Shown here one piece after another: positions 47,401 to 62,400 of a DNA stretch of 64,000 bases. Position numbers and translations under genes: made by a program. Position 1 is the stretch's first letter. Each line of letters opens with the position of its first letter. The notes below the pieces were generated by a model. It had not been told where the DNA came from. It ran no database searches and saw only the letters and a program-made list of their open reading frames with translations. Where the stretch lies: contig ML679991.1 in assembly GCA_007922225.1 (NCBI GenBank), forward strand, positions 310,001 through 374,000. The letters are read 5' to 3'. Source of the stretch: Emydura subglobosa (taxonomy: Eukaryota; Chordata; Testudines; Chelidae).

Positions 47401-50400
47401 CTTCCCTGTCCTCTACCCCAAGGTATGGCTACCGTAGCTTCCCACCCGCTTGTCACGCTGATGACAGGGGCTGCTGGTGGGATGTGACTGAGACTTTATG
47501 CTTTCCATCTTCTCAGGCTTCACAGCTCATTGTTGCGTTTGATGAACACGTCATAAGCAATAACTTCAAATTTGGGGTCATCTACCAGAAAGCTGGGCAG
47601 GTGAGAACTCTCTGCACCCCAGAACCAAGTACACATGAGGTCACATTTCTCAACCCCAGTCCTATAGGAGGCACCTTAAACCAACCTGGGGCCAGGGATT
47701 TATTTTCATTCCCTGTCACTCTGAGTCTTGGGGGCTTTTCGCCCCTCATACCCCTGTCAGTGTGGCCCAACCTCCTGCCCTTTTCTGGATCCAAGGGATC
47801 ATTCCCTGCAATTTCAGCCCTTGAGACTCCAGTTTCTCTTTGCTGTTGATGAGCCCCAGTCCCGCCCTAGTGAGAACAGCCCCTAGTGATGCCAGGCACT
47901 GGTACTATCCGTCATCCTCTGTCCTATCTATCATCTCCTCCCCTTGCTTTAACACCAGTGCACCCCGACTGGGAGGCTGGGCCCCCTGCAGGCATTGGCG
48001 TTCTCTGTGATATTGGTTCTGGGGACCCGTTGGTGCTGTCAGTGCACCAGGACCCTTGAGATCTTCTTCCTTCTGGACCCAAGGAAGCATTTCCATCTCC
48101 TGCTCTCTGCGTCCTAGAGACTTCTCTCCCCGCACACTGTCCGCAGGGAGAGAACCCTCTGCTGGCCCCAGGGTGACATTTGCATTCTCCATATTCTCAG
48201 TGCTGGAGGACAGGCCCTGTTTTATCTGCAGGAAAAGGAGACAGTTTTCTATTGTGTGCAGGGAGATGGGGCTCTGCACCCCGCTGAGGTGGGAGGATGT
48301 AGACTCCATGTGTGAGGAGAAGGGAGCCTGCCCCATGTCAGTTTTCCTCTTTTCTTCCTCTCCAGATCTCGGGGAAGGTGGGGAGTGTGGGGAACAATCC
48401 CCTCTGCTTATCATCTCTCCTCTCCCCTTCCAGACCACAGAGGAAGAAGTCTTCGGAAACATTGAGGAGAGTCTGGGCTTCCTGGAGTTCCTGGATTTCC
48501 TTGGAGACAGGATCCAGCTGCAGAATTTCCGTGGGTGAGTAGCGGACAGCCTGGGAGTGACCGGTCAGTACAGCGTGGGGGCTGCAGCCAGACACAAGTA
48601 AGGTAGGCAGCACAGACTCGGGGAGCCCAAAGCAGACCCAGGTGTCTTCAGCTCCAAAAGTCACAAAGCAGGTCCACATCCTCCTTGTGGCTCTGGCTGT
48701 TAAATCCCCGCTGCAGACGCGACATTGTGGGTTGGGTTTTCGGAAGAACTCGGCTCCCATTTCGGCTATGCACAGCTCTAGCTGTGCCGGCTGAGGAGCA
48801 GTCCCGGAGCGACTTGGCCTGTCTTTCCTTCCGGGATCCTGCTCCAGTCCCATTCCCTGCTGGTGCTGTGCATTCCCAGGTCTCTGCCTCCCGCCTGGTT
48901 GGCCAGCTCTGGCTCTCTCCCACAGGCAGTGCTTGGGGTGGGTCTGATTACTGGGGGCTGTGCTGAAGGGTTGGGGATTTCTCATGGGAGCTTCTCGGGG
49001 CTCTTTCCTGGGATGTGTTTCTCCCAAAGTGAAGTTGTTGTGTGACTGAGGGCAGCTGGGACTGGCCCATGAGGATCAACAGAGAATGACATTGACCATG
49101 TCCACACTGTCAATTCCCTGTGCTTTGAGGTGCCGGTGGGCTTTGGTAAGCCTTGGTCCTTGCCATCTGCTCCCGTGTGGCTTCCGTGATCTCCACATTT
49201 CACAGCTGGAGAAGGTGTTTCCCATGAGAGTGGCAGGGATGATGGCTCCTCCAAAGATGCCTGGTTTGGCGGAACAGACTCCTCCCTTGTTCTCGGTGGG
49301 CAGGGGATGGTGCCTCTAGGAATTATGTGCAGCTATAGTCCAGCTATTGCATTGGTTTTTGGGGTGCGTGGCGCCCTTCAGCCATTGAGCTCTTAAACCT
49401 GTCTTTGATGAGCACCTTGACATAAAAGCTAGTGTTACTGGTACCTACTTCCTTCCCCCCACCACGTGGGACCAATGCATGCAGGTTCCGAGGAGGCTTG
49501 GATGTCACAAGGGGTCAAACTGGCACTGAATCGGTCTATACCAGTTTCCGGGGCAAGGAGATCATGTTCCATGTGTCCACGAAGCTGCCCTTCACAGAGG
49601 GAGATGCCCAACAGGTACCGTAAGGGGAGGCACTGAGTGATTCAGCAGGATGGGGCTAGGGACGAGGTGGGCGTTGGCGCAGGCAGTGATTAGGGAGGGG
49701 GGGAGTGTTAGTGGCTGTGGATGGGTTTCCAGCCGGGGGGTGTGACGTTAGGGTGCTATCTGGGGGTGTGGGTTGGAAGGGTCGGTGGCGTGGGAAGGAA
49801 TCTCCCCTCTTCCTGGTTTCTCTCATTTCACTTGCTCCCTCCAGCTGCAGCGGAAGCGTCACATTGGGAACGACATTGTGGCCATCGTCTTCCAGGACGA
49901 AAACACGCCTTTTGTCCCCGACATGATAGCCTCTAATTTCCTGCATGCCTACGTGGTGGTGCAGCTCACTCGTGGTGCCATTGGGGAGACCCTCTACAAG
50001 GTAAACACTGCCCGCCGGCCCGGGTGTGGTCGGGGGTCCCCTGGGGGTAGTTCGTTCCAAACTCCTGTGCCTTGCTTTGAGTGCAGACCCTTCCTCCAGC
50101 CTGTGGGGAGGCAGGAATTCACCCAGAAATCATTCCAACTGCTTTATCGGTAACAGTCACCATCAGCAGCATCACACCGTCCCAGGACCCCACCTCAGCT
50201 CCTGAGTCAGCAATCCGGGGCCTCCTTCTCTTGGACTCTGACTGATTCTTACACGCTGTGTAGTGGCCACATTCTCAGGCCGCTTCCTGCCCCTGCCCTG
50301 CAGGTCGAGCTCAGACTTGGCCTGCACAGGCCCTGCACAAGCAGCAGCAACCGTCGCATGTGCAGCAGTACGGTTCCTTCTCCAGTCTTCTGAATTTGGT

Positions 50401-53400
50401 GCTGTGCGACTGTTGCCCGGCCCCGGTGCTCAGTGCTCAGTGCTGCTGCCCACCGTTCAAGAAGGAGGTTGATGAATTGGGTTAAGGGGTGACTTGATCA
50501 AAGCTATAAGGACCTACACATGGAACAGCAATTCAATCTGAGGGCTCTTTAGTCCAGCAGAGAGAGATCTAATAAGATCCAAGAGCTGGAAGATGAAGCC
50601 AGACTAAAATTTGCACCTTACTTCCCTTATGAATTTAACAATGAGGGTAATAAACCAGTGGAAGAATTTACCAAGCGTTGTGGTGGATTCTCCACCAATG
50701 ACAGTTGTAGAAAAACGTCCAATCTTGGTTTTAAAAGATATGCACTGATCCCAACAGGGGTTAGTATGGGGAAGCTCGATGGCCTGTGTTATATGGGAGG
50801 TCAGATTAGATTATCACAGATGGCAGCGGTCTCTTCTATGAATCCCAGGAGAGTTGACAGCTGAAAGTCGGGAGAGGATTTCCTGCCAACTCTCTAGCCA
50901 ATGAGGGCTCTGTGGGTGGACAGGCTGACTTCTCCTATTTTCTCACCCCCCACCAGGGAGGGCTTTGGGGGCAAGGGCAGCCTTCACAGCACTGCTGCTC
51001 ATCTGTGGAGTGGGGCTCCCCACTTGCTCTCCCAGTTCATTTCAGGGACCACAGAAATTCACGATGGGGCCTTACTGAGGAAGTGAAAGCTGGAGTGGCA
51101 CCTGCTGTTGGATCCTCCTTGAACAGTCTGTGGTGGGATTGTTCTGGCCACTTTCCATCGCTGGAGTTACAGATGGAGAAGAACTAAAATACCCTAGGCC
51201 ATTGCCCAGCAGCCACGGCAGAATCATGCCCTACAGGCTACAGTCCATTTTCCAGTGGGCCTTTCACTACTTCTCCTAGGAGATTTTTCTGCACCATAAT
51301 AGATTTCACTATGGACAGGTTTTTCTGTCAACACTTTCCCTATCTTAGATCCACATTTAGACACTGAAACTATGTGCTTAATGTTAGGCGATCATGTTTG
51401 AAAACTTTGGATCTTTGAATCTTTCCTCAGAGTCAGGGAATGTAACGCAGGGTTTTAACTAGTCCGGTCTCTTCTGAGAGATGGTTTTATGGATCTGGCA
51501 ACTGTCTGGGGACGTGGGAGATTTGGCATTGAATGGTGTAACTACCTCGTAGCGCCCCTTCTGGCCGAGCCTGGCTCAGGGGGCCTTGCTCCGTTTCCCT
51601 GAAAACTCCCTAAAACTCTACACAGGTTTTTCTCTTCCAGTAATACCCTGGTTTATTATTATCCAATCCAAATAAAGTTCTCAGAGTCCAAATTTCATCC
51701 ACTCCAGCCCCCAGCGCCCCTCCTTGGAGCTGGAGTTGTAATTTAAACCAGACATAGAGCCTCAGCCAGCTTCTCTACCAGCTGGCCTTTTTCTCCAGTC
51801 AGTCCTTTCACCCTCAGAAAATGGGGACAATGGTTCGGATAAGGGGTTGTTCAGAAGACTGATATTCATAAAATCGAGGTTCTTCTGTATTATAATGATG
51901 TATGTATTTAGACATACACTTGGGACTTAGCTGACATAGAACTGTCTGCTGACTACACTACAGACTACATGCTGTGGAGAAGTGTTGACTTTGATTTGTT
52001 CGACATGTACTGTCCATTAATTTTTGTATTATGGGACTGATTCCTTTCACCTGGCGTTTTCAGGGTCCATGCCTTCTGTTTCCAGTTTTATACAAGCTCA
52101 TGGCTGTGAGAAGGTGTGATATTCCAGTTCTTCTTGTGATGTTGAAGTGGTTTCTTTTGTATTGTTTCAGGTTTCAGTAACAGCTCGAGATGACGTCCCC
52201 TTCTTTGGACCCCCTCTCCCTAATCCAGCCATATTTAAAAAGGTTTGTGTCTCTGATGGGTCCTGTAGGAGAGAAATGCATGGATCAGGGGTGTGGTTTA
52301 CAGACCCCTTCATCTCTAGGTTGCTGTTTCCAGGATGGGGCTGGATAACTCTGGGGGGTTAGAGAATATATATCCAGAGCCTTTCTCACCTAGGTTATCA
52401 ATTCCAATCTAGACTTTCTCTTTTCCCACAGGGTTCAGAGTTTCATGAATTCCTCTTAGCTAAACTAATCAATGCTGAGTACAGCTGCTACCGGGCTGAG
52501 AAGTTTGCCAAACTAGAGGTGAGTCTGTGTTATGTGAGTGTTCGTATTAATATTTAATAAATGCAAAAAAACTATTAGTGGCAGCTTAATGCTGCACAAT
52601 TAATGAAGAATGTAGAAACACCTTAAAAAATTAAAGTCCCTGAAAAATAAAGTAAATTAAAATGCAATGTTAACTCAGCCATGTGATGCTTCTTGTATGT
52701 TTTATTATATGTATCTATATTACAATAGACATTTAACCCCCCAAAACAAGAAATAGAATATCTGGCATACGTGCAAAGTGGCTGCTACTAGACCTTTAGT
52801 GGTTACATTCCCTGACAATGTACAGTAAAAGTCTTAATGTTTCATTAACCGAGATCTTTGCATTTGATTCAGGGTCGATTGATTTAAATCAGCAGGCAGA
52901 AAATCTTGATTTAAATAATCGATTTTAATTTTGTTTTCCATTTATACTTTTTAGTTATTTTGCTAAAGAAAGATTTATTTGCACTGGTTGATAACCATTA
53001 AAACATGTTGGTTTGCAACCATTTAGTTTTTACACTAAATTTGATACTTCTTTTTCCTAGCCAGGAGGATGCACTGTATCTATACACATTTATTTAAGCA
53101 TTTGTATTGCTTACCATGCAGTTATTCAGATTCTTAATGTTTTATATTTATTTATTATGTTAGAAGGTAAGAAATGCATCATTCACTATTTACTAGATGA
53201 TTATTTCTTTTCACTCGTGATTTTTGTCTAGCTGTATTTGGATAGACATTGGAGCACAGTTAAACTACTTACTAAATTAAAAAAGTAAGTTTTATCAAAA
53301 CGTTTTTAATTTAAAATCAATTGAGTTATTAAACAAAGTGTTATCTGTAGTGAGTGTACTGAAATATTTTTTTCTGGTAACATGTCCTGAAAGATTTCAG

Positions 53401-56400
53401 AAATAGTAGGTCTCATCTTCACACCTAGTTTTTATTCATAGGTTGGAAGAGGAAAACAAACATTCCTGCTTTTTCGACTCCCAATCAGTTTCTTACCTTT
53501 GAATGAATTAATCATTGAACAGAACTAGTTGTATAAACTAAAATGAAGAAAATATTCTTGCTGTACTTGCAAAAGGCTATCAAAAGCTTGCAGCAGGTGC
53601 TTAGCCAGTGTGTGTCTTCCACCAGTTCAGCTGTGTGACATTCTTGAAAACTTTGGCAGCAAATATGTACTGATTAATATTATATTTTTAAATTTTAGTT
53701 TAAATTATTTCAATAGATTATAGTAAATGTAGACCTTTAACGTAGGCTGTCATACTTTAAAATTGGTTTATTTTTAATTAAAAACATGGATTTAATTTAA
53801 AGAAAAAAAAATCTGAGCTAAATGAAAAAACTGATTTATTTATTTTAAATCACCAGTTTTTATTCACCCTGGTTTCATTGCCTAGGCTCTCCTAAGGAGA
53901 ACATGGAAAACAGAAGAAATGAAGAAAAAGTGCACCAGAAAAAATTGCTCAAGGCAGTACATTTGCTTTCAGAGTTTGGGGAGAATACGGAAGTTGGAGA
54001 AGGGCCCATATCTGAAAGAAATCACATTCTTCCTAATGCTAGAGAAAGCGGGATGTATCAATTATATCTGCAACGCAGGAGGGGCCATTCTGTCTTTCTC
54101 TGTCTCTGCTCTGTCTGTTCTTTCCTTCCTGGGTTGTTCTGTTCTGACCTTTCTCTCCCACTCTCTCTGTCTCCGCTCTGGTGCAGGAGCGGACCCGGAG
54201 TGCCCTCCTGGAGAGTCTTTTTGAGGAGCTGCAGCTTCGTAGCCGCAGCATGATGGGTCTGGCCTCTGGGGACGATGACAAGATGGAGAATGGGGGTGGT
54301 GGCTTCTTTGAAAATTTCAAGGTGAGAGGTCAAGGTGTGCTGCAGCCCCTTCACCCAACTCTTCTGGCTGAGCCGCTGCCACCCAGCTCAGCCGCAGTTC
54401 AGGATACATCAGCACTGCAAGAGAAATGCAGTTTCTCCCTCCCCTTCCAGGGGAGATGCAGCTTGGCACGGCACAGCATCCCATGCTGTTCCTAACGGGA
54501 GGCCTCTGGGTGGGAACCTGGCCCTGGCTGGCATCTAGTGGCAGGGAGGAGCAAAGTCCCTGGTGTGTAGAAAAGAGATCAGGAGCTTTGCGAAGGAAAG
54601 GGGGGCAGAGCCTTTCGTCCCCCAGCAGCAGACTGGTTCTAGTCTAGTGCCAGGAGGGCAGCAGTAGTTGGGAGGGTCCTGTTGTACGGTTGTTTCTCAC
54701 ATAACTCTTGCTGTCATAGCTGGACACTTTGGAATACTGAGATACATCTTTGTCCCTCGGAAAGCAAGAGTCTCTTTTGTATGAAGTCTCAGTGGCCAAT
54801 CTCCAGGAGTGCGGGTGATGTGAGGGAGGGAATGCCTGCAGCAGTGATACTCAGATCTCCATGGTTAAAAACATAGTAAATGAAGCAACGAATTTCATAG
54901 AATCATAGAGTTGGAAGGGACCTCAGGAGGTATCTAGTCCAACCCCCTGCTCAAAGCAGGACCAACCTCAGCTAAATCATCCCAACCAGGGCTTTGTCAA
55001 GCCGCATCTTAAACACCTCTAAAGATGGAGCTTCCACCACCTCCCTAGGTAACCCATTCCAGTGCTTCACCACCCGCCTAGTGAAAAACTTTTTCCTAAT
55101 GTCTAACCTAGACCTCCCGCCCTGCAACTTGAGACCGTTGCTCCTTGTTCTGTCATCTGCCACCACCGAGAACAGCCTAGCCCCATCCTCCCTGGAACCC
55201 CCTTTCAGGTAGTTAAAGGCTGCTATCAAATCACCCCTCACTCTTCTCTTTTGCAGACTAAACAAGCCTAGTTCCCTCAGCCTCTCCTCATACATCTTGT
55301 GCTCCAGCCCCCTAATCATTTTTGTTGCCCTCCGCTACACTCTCTCCAACTTGTCCACATCCTTTTTGTAGTGGGGGGTCCAAAAACTGAACACAATACT
55401 CCAAATGCGGCCTCACCAATGCCGAATAGAGGGGAATAATCACTTCCCGCGACCTGCTGGCAATGCTCCTACTAATGCAGCCCAATATGCTATTAGCCTT
55501 CTTGGCAATCAGGGCACACTGCTGACTCATATCCAGCTTCTTATCCACTGTTACCCCCAGGTCCTTTTCTGCAGAACTGCTGCCTAGCCCGTCGGTCCCC
55601 AGTCTGTAGCTGTGCATGGGATTCTTCTGTCCTAAGTGCAAGACTCTGCACTTGTCCTTGTTGAACCTCATCAGATTTCTTTTGGCCCAATCCTCTAATT
55701 TGTCAAGGACACTCTATATCCTATCCCTGCACTCCAAGGTATTTATCACTCCCCCCAGCTTAGTGTCACCTGCAAACTTGCTGAGGGTGCAATCTACCCC
55801 ATCCTCCAGATCATTAATGAAGATGTTGAACAAAACCAGTCCCAGCACTGACCCCTGGGGCACTCCGCTTGTGACCGGTTGCCAGCTAGACATGGAGCCA
55901 TTGATCACTACTCGTTGAGCCCTATGCTCTAGCCAGTTCTCTATCCATTTTATAGTCCATTCATCCAACCCATACTTCTTTAACTTGCTGATAAGAATAC
56001 TGTGCGAGACTGTATCAAAAGCTTTGCTAAAGTCAAGGTATATCACGTCCACCGCTTTCCCACATCCACAGAGTCAGTCACCTCATCATAGAAAGCCACC
56101 TGCTGTGGCTCTTTTGGATAATGCTAATTGCTAATTTGGCTCCTGAACCACTGAGAGCTGAGTATCTCTGGTGTAGGCATTCCCTCTCCCAGATCACCCT
56201 GACCCTGCACTCCTGGAGATTATGTGTCTGTGTGTGTGTGTGTGTGTGTGTGTCTGTGTGTGTGTATACTGTGCATATATAATATACTATTCTCACAGCA
56301 AAATGATGGACCAAGTATTCTACAATTGGTTAATAACATAGTAAAAGCATCTTGATTGGTTAATAACTTAGATTGGTTAATAATTAAATGACACAGTGCT

Positions 56401-59400
56401 TTAATATCATGTACTTTAAAGAGCCACTTGCGGCTCCCACGCCTCAGTCTGAGTATCACTGGCTACACAAATAGGAGGGAATGAACGTGCTGGTTCTCAC
56501 TTCACGGCATGCCTCTCTCTTCCTTTCTTCTTGCACCATGTGTGTGGCATCTGCCTAGTGAGTCAGGCAGCTATATCCCCGATACCAACACCTCACTTGG
56601 CACTGTCAGGTCCCTTGGTTGGCAGCTCTCATCAGAGTTGCTGGGGACAGCGTGGACCAACTCCCCATTCATCTGTAGAGGAGGTTGGCACAGGCTAGGT
56701 AGGGTGTGTGTGTAGCTTACCATGCCACTGTCTTTGCTGCATCTGTTCTGTGGATAAATTCTGTGCTGAGATGGCCTTTCTATGGGGCTGGAGAAGAGGG
56801 AGGGGCCTGGGAAGTGGCTTTTTCAGAGTACCCTGGTTTCAGTGGGCAGCTTCTCTCTCGGGGCCATTGTGTCGGCCTGCGTGGGCCTGAGCCCTCCAAC
56901 CTGGCGTGGGGATTTGGTCCCTTCTCTTGCGCTGGGTGTGACAGTGTGCGGTAATGCTGGCTTATTGGGAAAGTGGTAGTGTTGGTGGGGAATCTCTCTT
57001 TATCAGGAGGATGGGGAGACTGAGAACAGAGGGAACAAACCATCACTGGCCCTGGGGCCCATAGACAAGATGGGACCAAACAGGCCCTTCCCATGGGTAA
57101 ATTTTGGGCTGCTGTGCTGTAGTGGGGAGGGAGGATATCTCTGGTGCTGGTGTCTGTCCCCCTCTCCCATCCCCTCCGTGGTGCTCTTCATACTGTCATT
57201 ATATGTGTCTGTGTGTGTGTGTCCGTGTCTCTTTGTCTGTCTCCCTGTCTCCCTTCTGTCCAGCGGGTCATCCGAGGCCGCAGCCAGAGCCTGGATACCA
57301 TGGGGATAGCCATGAGGAAACAACAGCCGCCGGCAACCCCGCCCAGCCGCCCGGCTACTGCTAGTCTTGCCCTCAACCAGAGTGTCGCCGAGGGCACCAA
57401 GGCTATTGCTGCGGTAAGGTACCATTGGGAGGGGCCTCTGGTCCTCCATGATCCACCCACACATATTGTCCCTATCAGTCGGTCCCTCTGTGAATCTTTT
57501 CTGTTTGTATCACTCTGTTTACGTCTCTGACGGCCTGTTGCTTTGTGCATCTCTCACTTGTGCTGAGTCTGTGTCTCTATTTTGTCCTTGTTTATGTCTC
57601 TGGGTCCTGTTCATCCACACACTGGATCTGAGCTTGGTGCAGGGCTTGAGAGGAAGAGCAGGGGTGGCTTTACATTGCCCTTGTGCCTCCCTTATTCTAG
57701 ACTAGCTGTCGGTCTTCAAGCTGCCCTAACTTCATAAAGACCACACACCTTGATTTCACCAAGGCAGTCCTGGTTTTTTATATGATGAGAACTGAGAACT
57801 TCAGGACCCTGAAAATGTTCCCGTGTTTCATTTCATCAATCAGATGTTCATTTTTTAATAACTACAAAGTGTTTGTTCCAGTCATGTTGCTATGCTGAGT
57901 AGAATTCGCTTGCCAGGAACAACCGTCCGGTGGAACGAGCATTCAACAGTGTTTGAAGTGAGAGGAAAGTTAGATGAGTGCAGGCACTGCCAAAACCATT
58001 CTTTTACTTGCTGTGAATGTTAAGGATACTTGCTTGGTGTCACATGATAAAGTCGTTCAGAGCACTACGTTCCTGGGAGAAATGCTCTATTCTGAGAACT
58101 GTGCCTATGTCACCGTTGAGTCAGAAGCTGACAGAGGTAACACCTGCATGTATAAGGAAAAGTGCACCCATGTTTTCTGTATGAGTATTTCATGGACCTA
58201 GAAAATGTTGCCACAAAAGTGTCCTGGTTTCTGATTCTGAAAATCTGGTTACCTTAGCTAACTCGTACCTGGCGGCCCAAGGCATCTGCACTAGGAGCTC
58301 CAGCAGGGCTGGTGTAGTGCCGAAAACACCAACTCTAGGTCAACCAGGGAGGTGCCTTTCCTTGGGGAATTGCCCAGAGGGCAGATGTCGTAGCTTTACA
58401 GCTCCTTTATGCCTGTGCAAAGGAGCCACAGGGCAGTGATGAACTGGTTCCTCTTCCTCGCTCACTCTGAGTTTATGTCTCTCTTTGTTTCTTTGTCTCT
58501 CCTTTGAATCTAAGGCCTGGTCTACACTAGAGACTTTTGTCGACTAAAGTCAGCTTTTTGCGCCAAAACAGTGATGGTGTACACACTACAATCCCCCCAC
58601 CCCCACTGACCCAACTCCCCTGATTTTGCGACAAACTAAAACCACCTCGAGAAAAGGAGTAGAGCTTTTTGTGCCAAACTTTTAGCGACAAAGTGTCAGT
58701 GTAGACACCGCGCTTGGTTATGTAAATGGTCTCCAGGAAGTGTCTCACAATGCCCATCCTGACTGCTCTGGTCATCAGTTTGAACTCCACTGCCCTGCAG
58801 ACATCTGCTTCTCCCCCTTTAAAGTCCTGGGAATTTTTGAAATTCCACTTCCTGCTTGGATGGCGTGGAGAGCTCACATCGCATCTTCCCAGCTGACCAT
58901 GGCAGCTACATGCACCAAACACTCTCACGCTTGGAGCGCACTGGAGCTTCTGGATCTGATCAGCATTTGGGGAGAGGAGGCTGTGCAGTTCCAGCTCCGC
59001 TCCAGCTGAAGGAACTTAAATATGTACAGTCAAATTTCTCGTTTAATGGTGGTGAAGGACTATGAACGGGACACACTGCAGTGCTATGCGAAAACCAAGG
59101 AGCTGCAGCAGGGGTACCTAAAGGCTAGTGAGTCAAACCGTTGCTCTGGTGCAGAGCCAAAGACCTGCCACTTCTATAAGGAGCTGGAAGCCATTCTCAG
59201 TGGCGAACCCACCCCCCATCACCAAGAGACCATGGATACCTCCGCGGGCCCATAGGCAGTGAACACCAGACTCAACCCCAATGAAAAAGTCATAGATGAG
59301 GAGGTCGAGTTGGAGGACGATGCGGAGCAGGGGACCGGGTTGTTTGCTGACATGGGGAGCCAGGACCTCTTCTCGAACTCGGAGGGCATGAGCCAGTCCC

Positions 59401-62400
59401 AGCCCCACAGCTCTGGCATGCAGGATGCAGGAGAAAGGAGCTTGGGTAAGTGATTTTTTTGAGCTGATGCTGCTCGGTTACATGGGGTACAGCTGTCCTT
59501 TGCTTTTTTGCATTATACAGCTGGTTGAAAGGATAGAAATGTACAAGAGTAGCTGTGTTCGCATGTGCTTCCCATTCCCCTGTTCAGCTAGGCAGTGCTT
59601 TGAAAAAGTGTGTTAATGCACACCGAGATTTCATGGGAATCCTTCAGAGTGATGTCTTGGAAACTTTCCTGGAGGTACTCGCCAATCCTCTGCCAGAGAT
59701 TTCTTGGCAGAGCTGCTTTGTTTCTTCCCCCATTGTAGGAAACTTTCCTACGCCAATCAGCAGTCGTTTGTGGAGGGACCAATTCGGCACACAGGTGAGC
59801 AGCACAGGAACCCCCCTTCAAGCTGCTCACATGGAGGTGACGCACCCCAGCATCCCTGCTTACTCTCAGGAGTGAGATATCGGCTTCTATGGCCTCCACC
59901 TGTGGAAAATGGTGACACAATTTGAAATTTTGTCCCTATCTACCTGCGTCAATTCCCCATACCACCACACAGAACATTTTCCCCAGCTTGAGTGCCCCTC
60001 CCCCCACTGGCACAACTCACCATGCCCTGGGCGATCGTGGAGCTGTGCACTTGCCAGGGGACAGTGAGAGGGAGGTGTATTTTACACTAATGTCTCAATG
60101 CTGTTGTTGCACTCACAATAATGCTGCTGCTCATTGTTTATTGTGCTTCTACAGAGGTGCCCTGGAGGGGAAACCCCTTCATACCTGCTGAGCGCCTGTG
60201 GCCGATAAGAAAATGACCATGGAGAAGCAAAGAGGACATGTTGAAAGAACTGCTCCAGTCCTCTGAGGTGGAAAAAAAAAGAAAAAAGGGCCTGGAGACA
60301 CACTGTCAGAAAATCAGAAAATTGATAGGCAGGAGAGGAGGGAAAACCAGGAGCGAGTGATAGCAGGTCACAAGCCCATGATAAAAGCCATGGAGGAGCA
60401 AAGAGAGCTTCTAAAGTCACTCATAATACTGCAGACTGAATTCATGCGTGCTCGCCTCCCCCTGCAGCCAATACAGAACTGCTTTCCTTGCCCTCCCCAA
60501 ACTCCATCCACACATTCCTACCAAATTCCCATCCCGTCTCAGTACCTCATTCACTCCACCCCTTCAAACAGCTTCCAGAATAGTAGATGGACTTATACCC
60601 AGCTGTCATAGCTCACACTGCCCCTCACTTCTTTCTCCCCTCCAGCCCAGCTTTTTGCATGTGTTGTGATAATTGTTATTTAATAAAGATATTCTTTGTG
60701 AAGAATAAGCAGTCTTTATTTGTCTCTTGTATATGGTGGTTGCACCTTACACTGAGACACAGTGCAAGCTGGATAGGAGTTGTAGCATGGCTCAGTGCTG
60801 TTTACAAAGACACCTTATTGGTGCTCATTGTCAAAATAGTTCCTCAAGGTCTCCTGGTCTTACATGATTTGAATGCCCCTCCCCCCATGTTGTGCCCGTC
60901 TAATAGCCCTGACATCTGGTTGTTCATATTCAGCCACAAGGCAATCCACCTCTGCGCTCCATCCAGGGGGGAGCTTTTCACCCTTAGCTTCACAGGTATT
61001 ATGGAGCACACAGCAGGTGGCTATAACCATGGGAATATTTTCCTCATTTAGGTCTAACATGCCATAAAGGCATCACCAACGAGCCTTTAATCTGCCAAAT
61101 GCACATTCAACGATCATTCGGCATCTGCTGTTATTGAAGCACTCCTTGCTGCTATCCAGGTTGCCCATATAAGGCTCCATGAGCCACAGCATTAGTGGGT
61201 AGGCTGGGTTTCCCAGGATTACTATGGGCATTTCAACATCCCCCACTGGAATCTTTTGGTCTGGAAAGAAAGTCCCTGCTTGCAGCTTTCTGTACAGGCC
61301 AGTGTTCCTGGATGATCTTAGATGCATGCATCATGCACCTTCCCTGACCAATCCGTACTGATGTCAGTGAAACGCCCACGGTGATACACAAGCACCATAC
61401 CTTTCTAGTGATATACTCCGTTGCAAGATGGTCCAGGGCCAAAATTGGGATAAGCATGCCATCTATCACCCCACCACAGTTAGGGAATCCCATTGCTGAG
61501 AAGGCATCCACTGTTTCACACACATTTCCAAGACACACAGTCTTTCATCGCAGAATGTGATTAATGGCTCTGCACACTTGCAATAACACAGCTCCAGTGA
61601 TGGATTTCCCGACTCCAAACTGATTAACGACTGACCGGTAGCAGTCTGGAGTTGCCAGCTTGCACGTGGAGATCGCCACGCACTTCTCCACCGAGAAGGC
61701 AGCACTCACTCGTGTGTCCTTGCACGGCAGAGCAGGGCCAAGCTCCGCACAGAGTTCCATGAAGGTGGCTTTGCACATTCGAAAGTTCTGCACCCACTGC
61801 TCATCATCTCAGACCTGTATAACGATGCGATCCCACCACTCCGCACTTACTTCACATGCCTCAGAGTGGCGGTGCATCGTGTGTAGATGCTCCTTGAATG
61901 CAAACAGTCATCTGGCGTTGTTTGTTTGCATGGCACACGGCAGGTCAGGTGCCTTGGATTTCAGTTCCAATTGGGAGCTCATGATACACTGCGTGACCAA
62001 CTGTGATGTGTGCAGAACACTGACAGAAACAGTGGAGAGCCGGGCAGGATCCATCCCTTCAGATAGAGATGGCAGGCGTCCAGGAAACCGGGGCCGTTGA
62101 AAAATGCCACGGAACCCAGTTGGAAACCACCGGATGGAAATCACTGCATCATGGGACATGAGCCCACACCCGTGCTGCTCTGCGATCCTCTCCGCCTTCC
62201 CACAACTCCTAGCGGCACATGGTGGCAAGTTACACAGTGAGATAGCTGCCCACAGTGCATTGCTCTCACTGTCGATGCTAGAGCACCGAGTGTGGGCGTG
62301 CTTTGGCAACACAGTGAGTGCTGTGTGGGCAGGCACAAGCGTTGTAATTACAGTGCTTTTGATCACTGCTGTTCGTGCGTCGACAAAACGTTCTCGTGTG

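Noticed and set aside
48338..49027. 229-codon open frame on the - strand over exon 11
   Set aside because: It is a shadow of the coding exon and its flanks; the + strand exon has conserved sequence and GT-AG borders.
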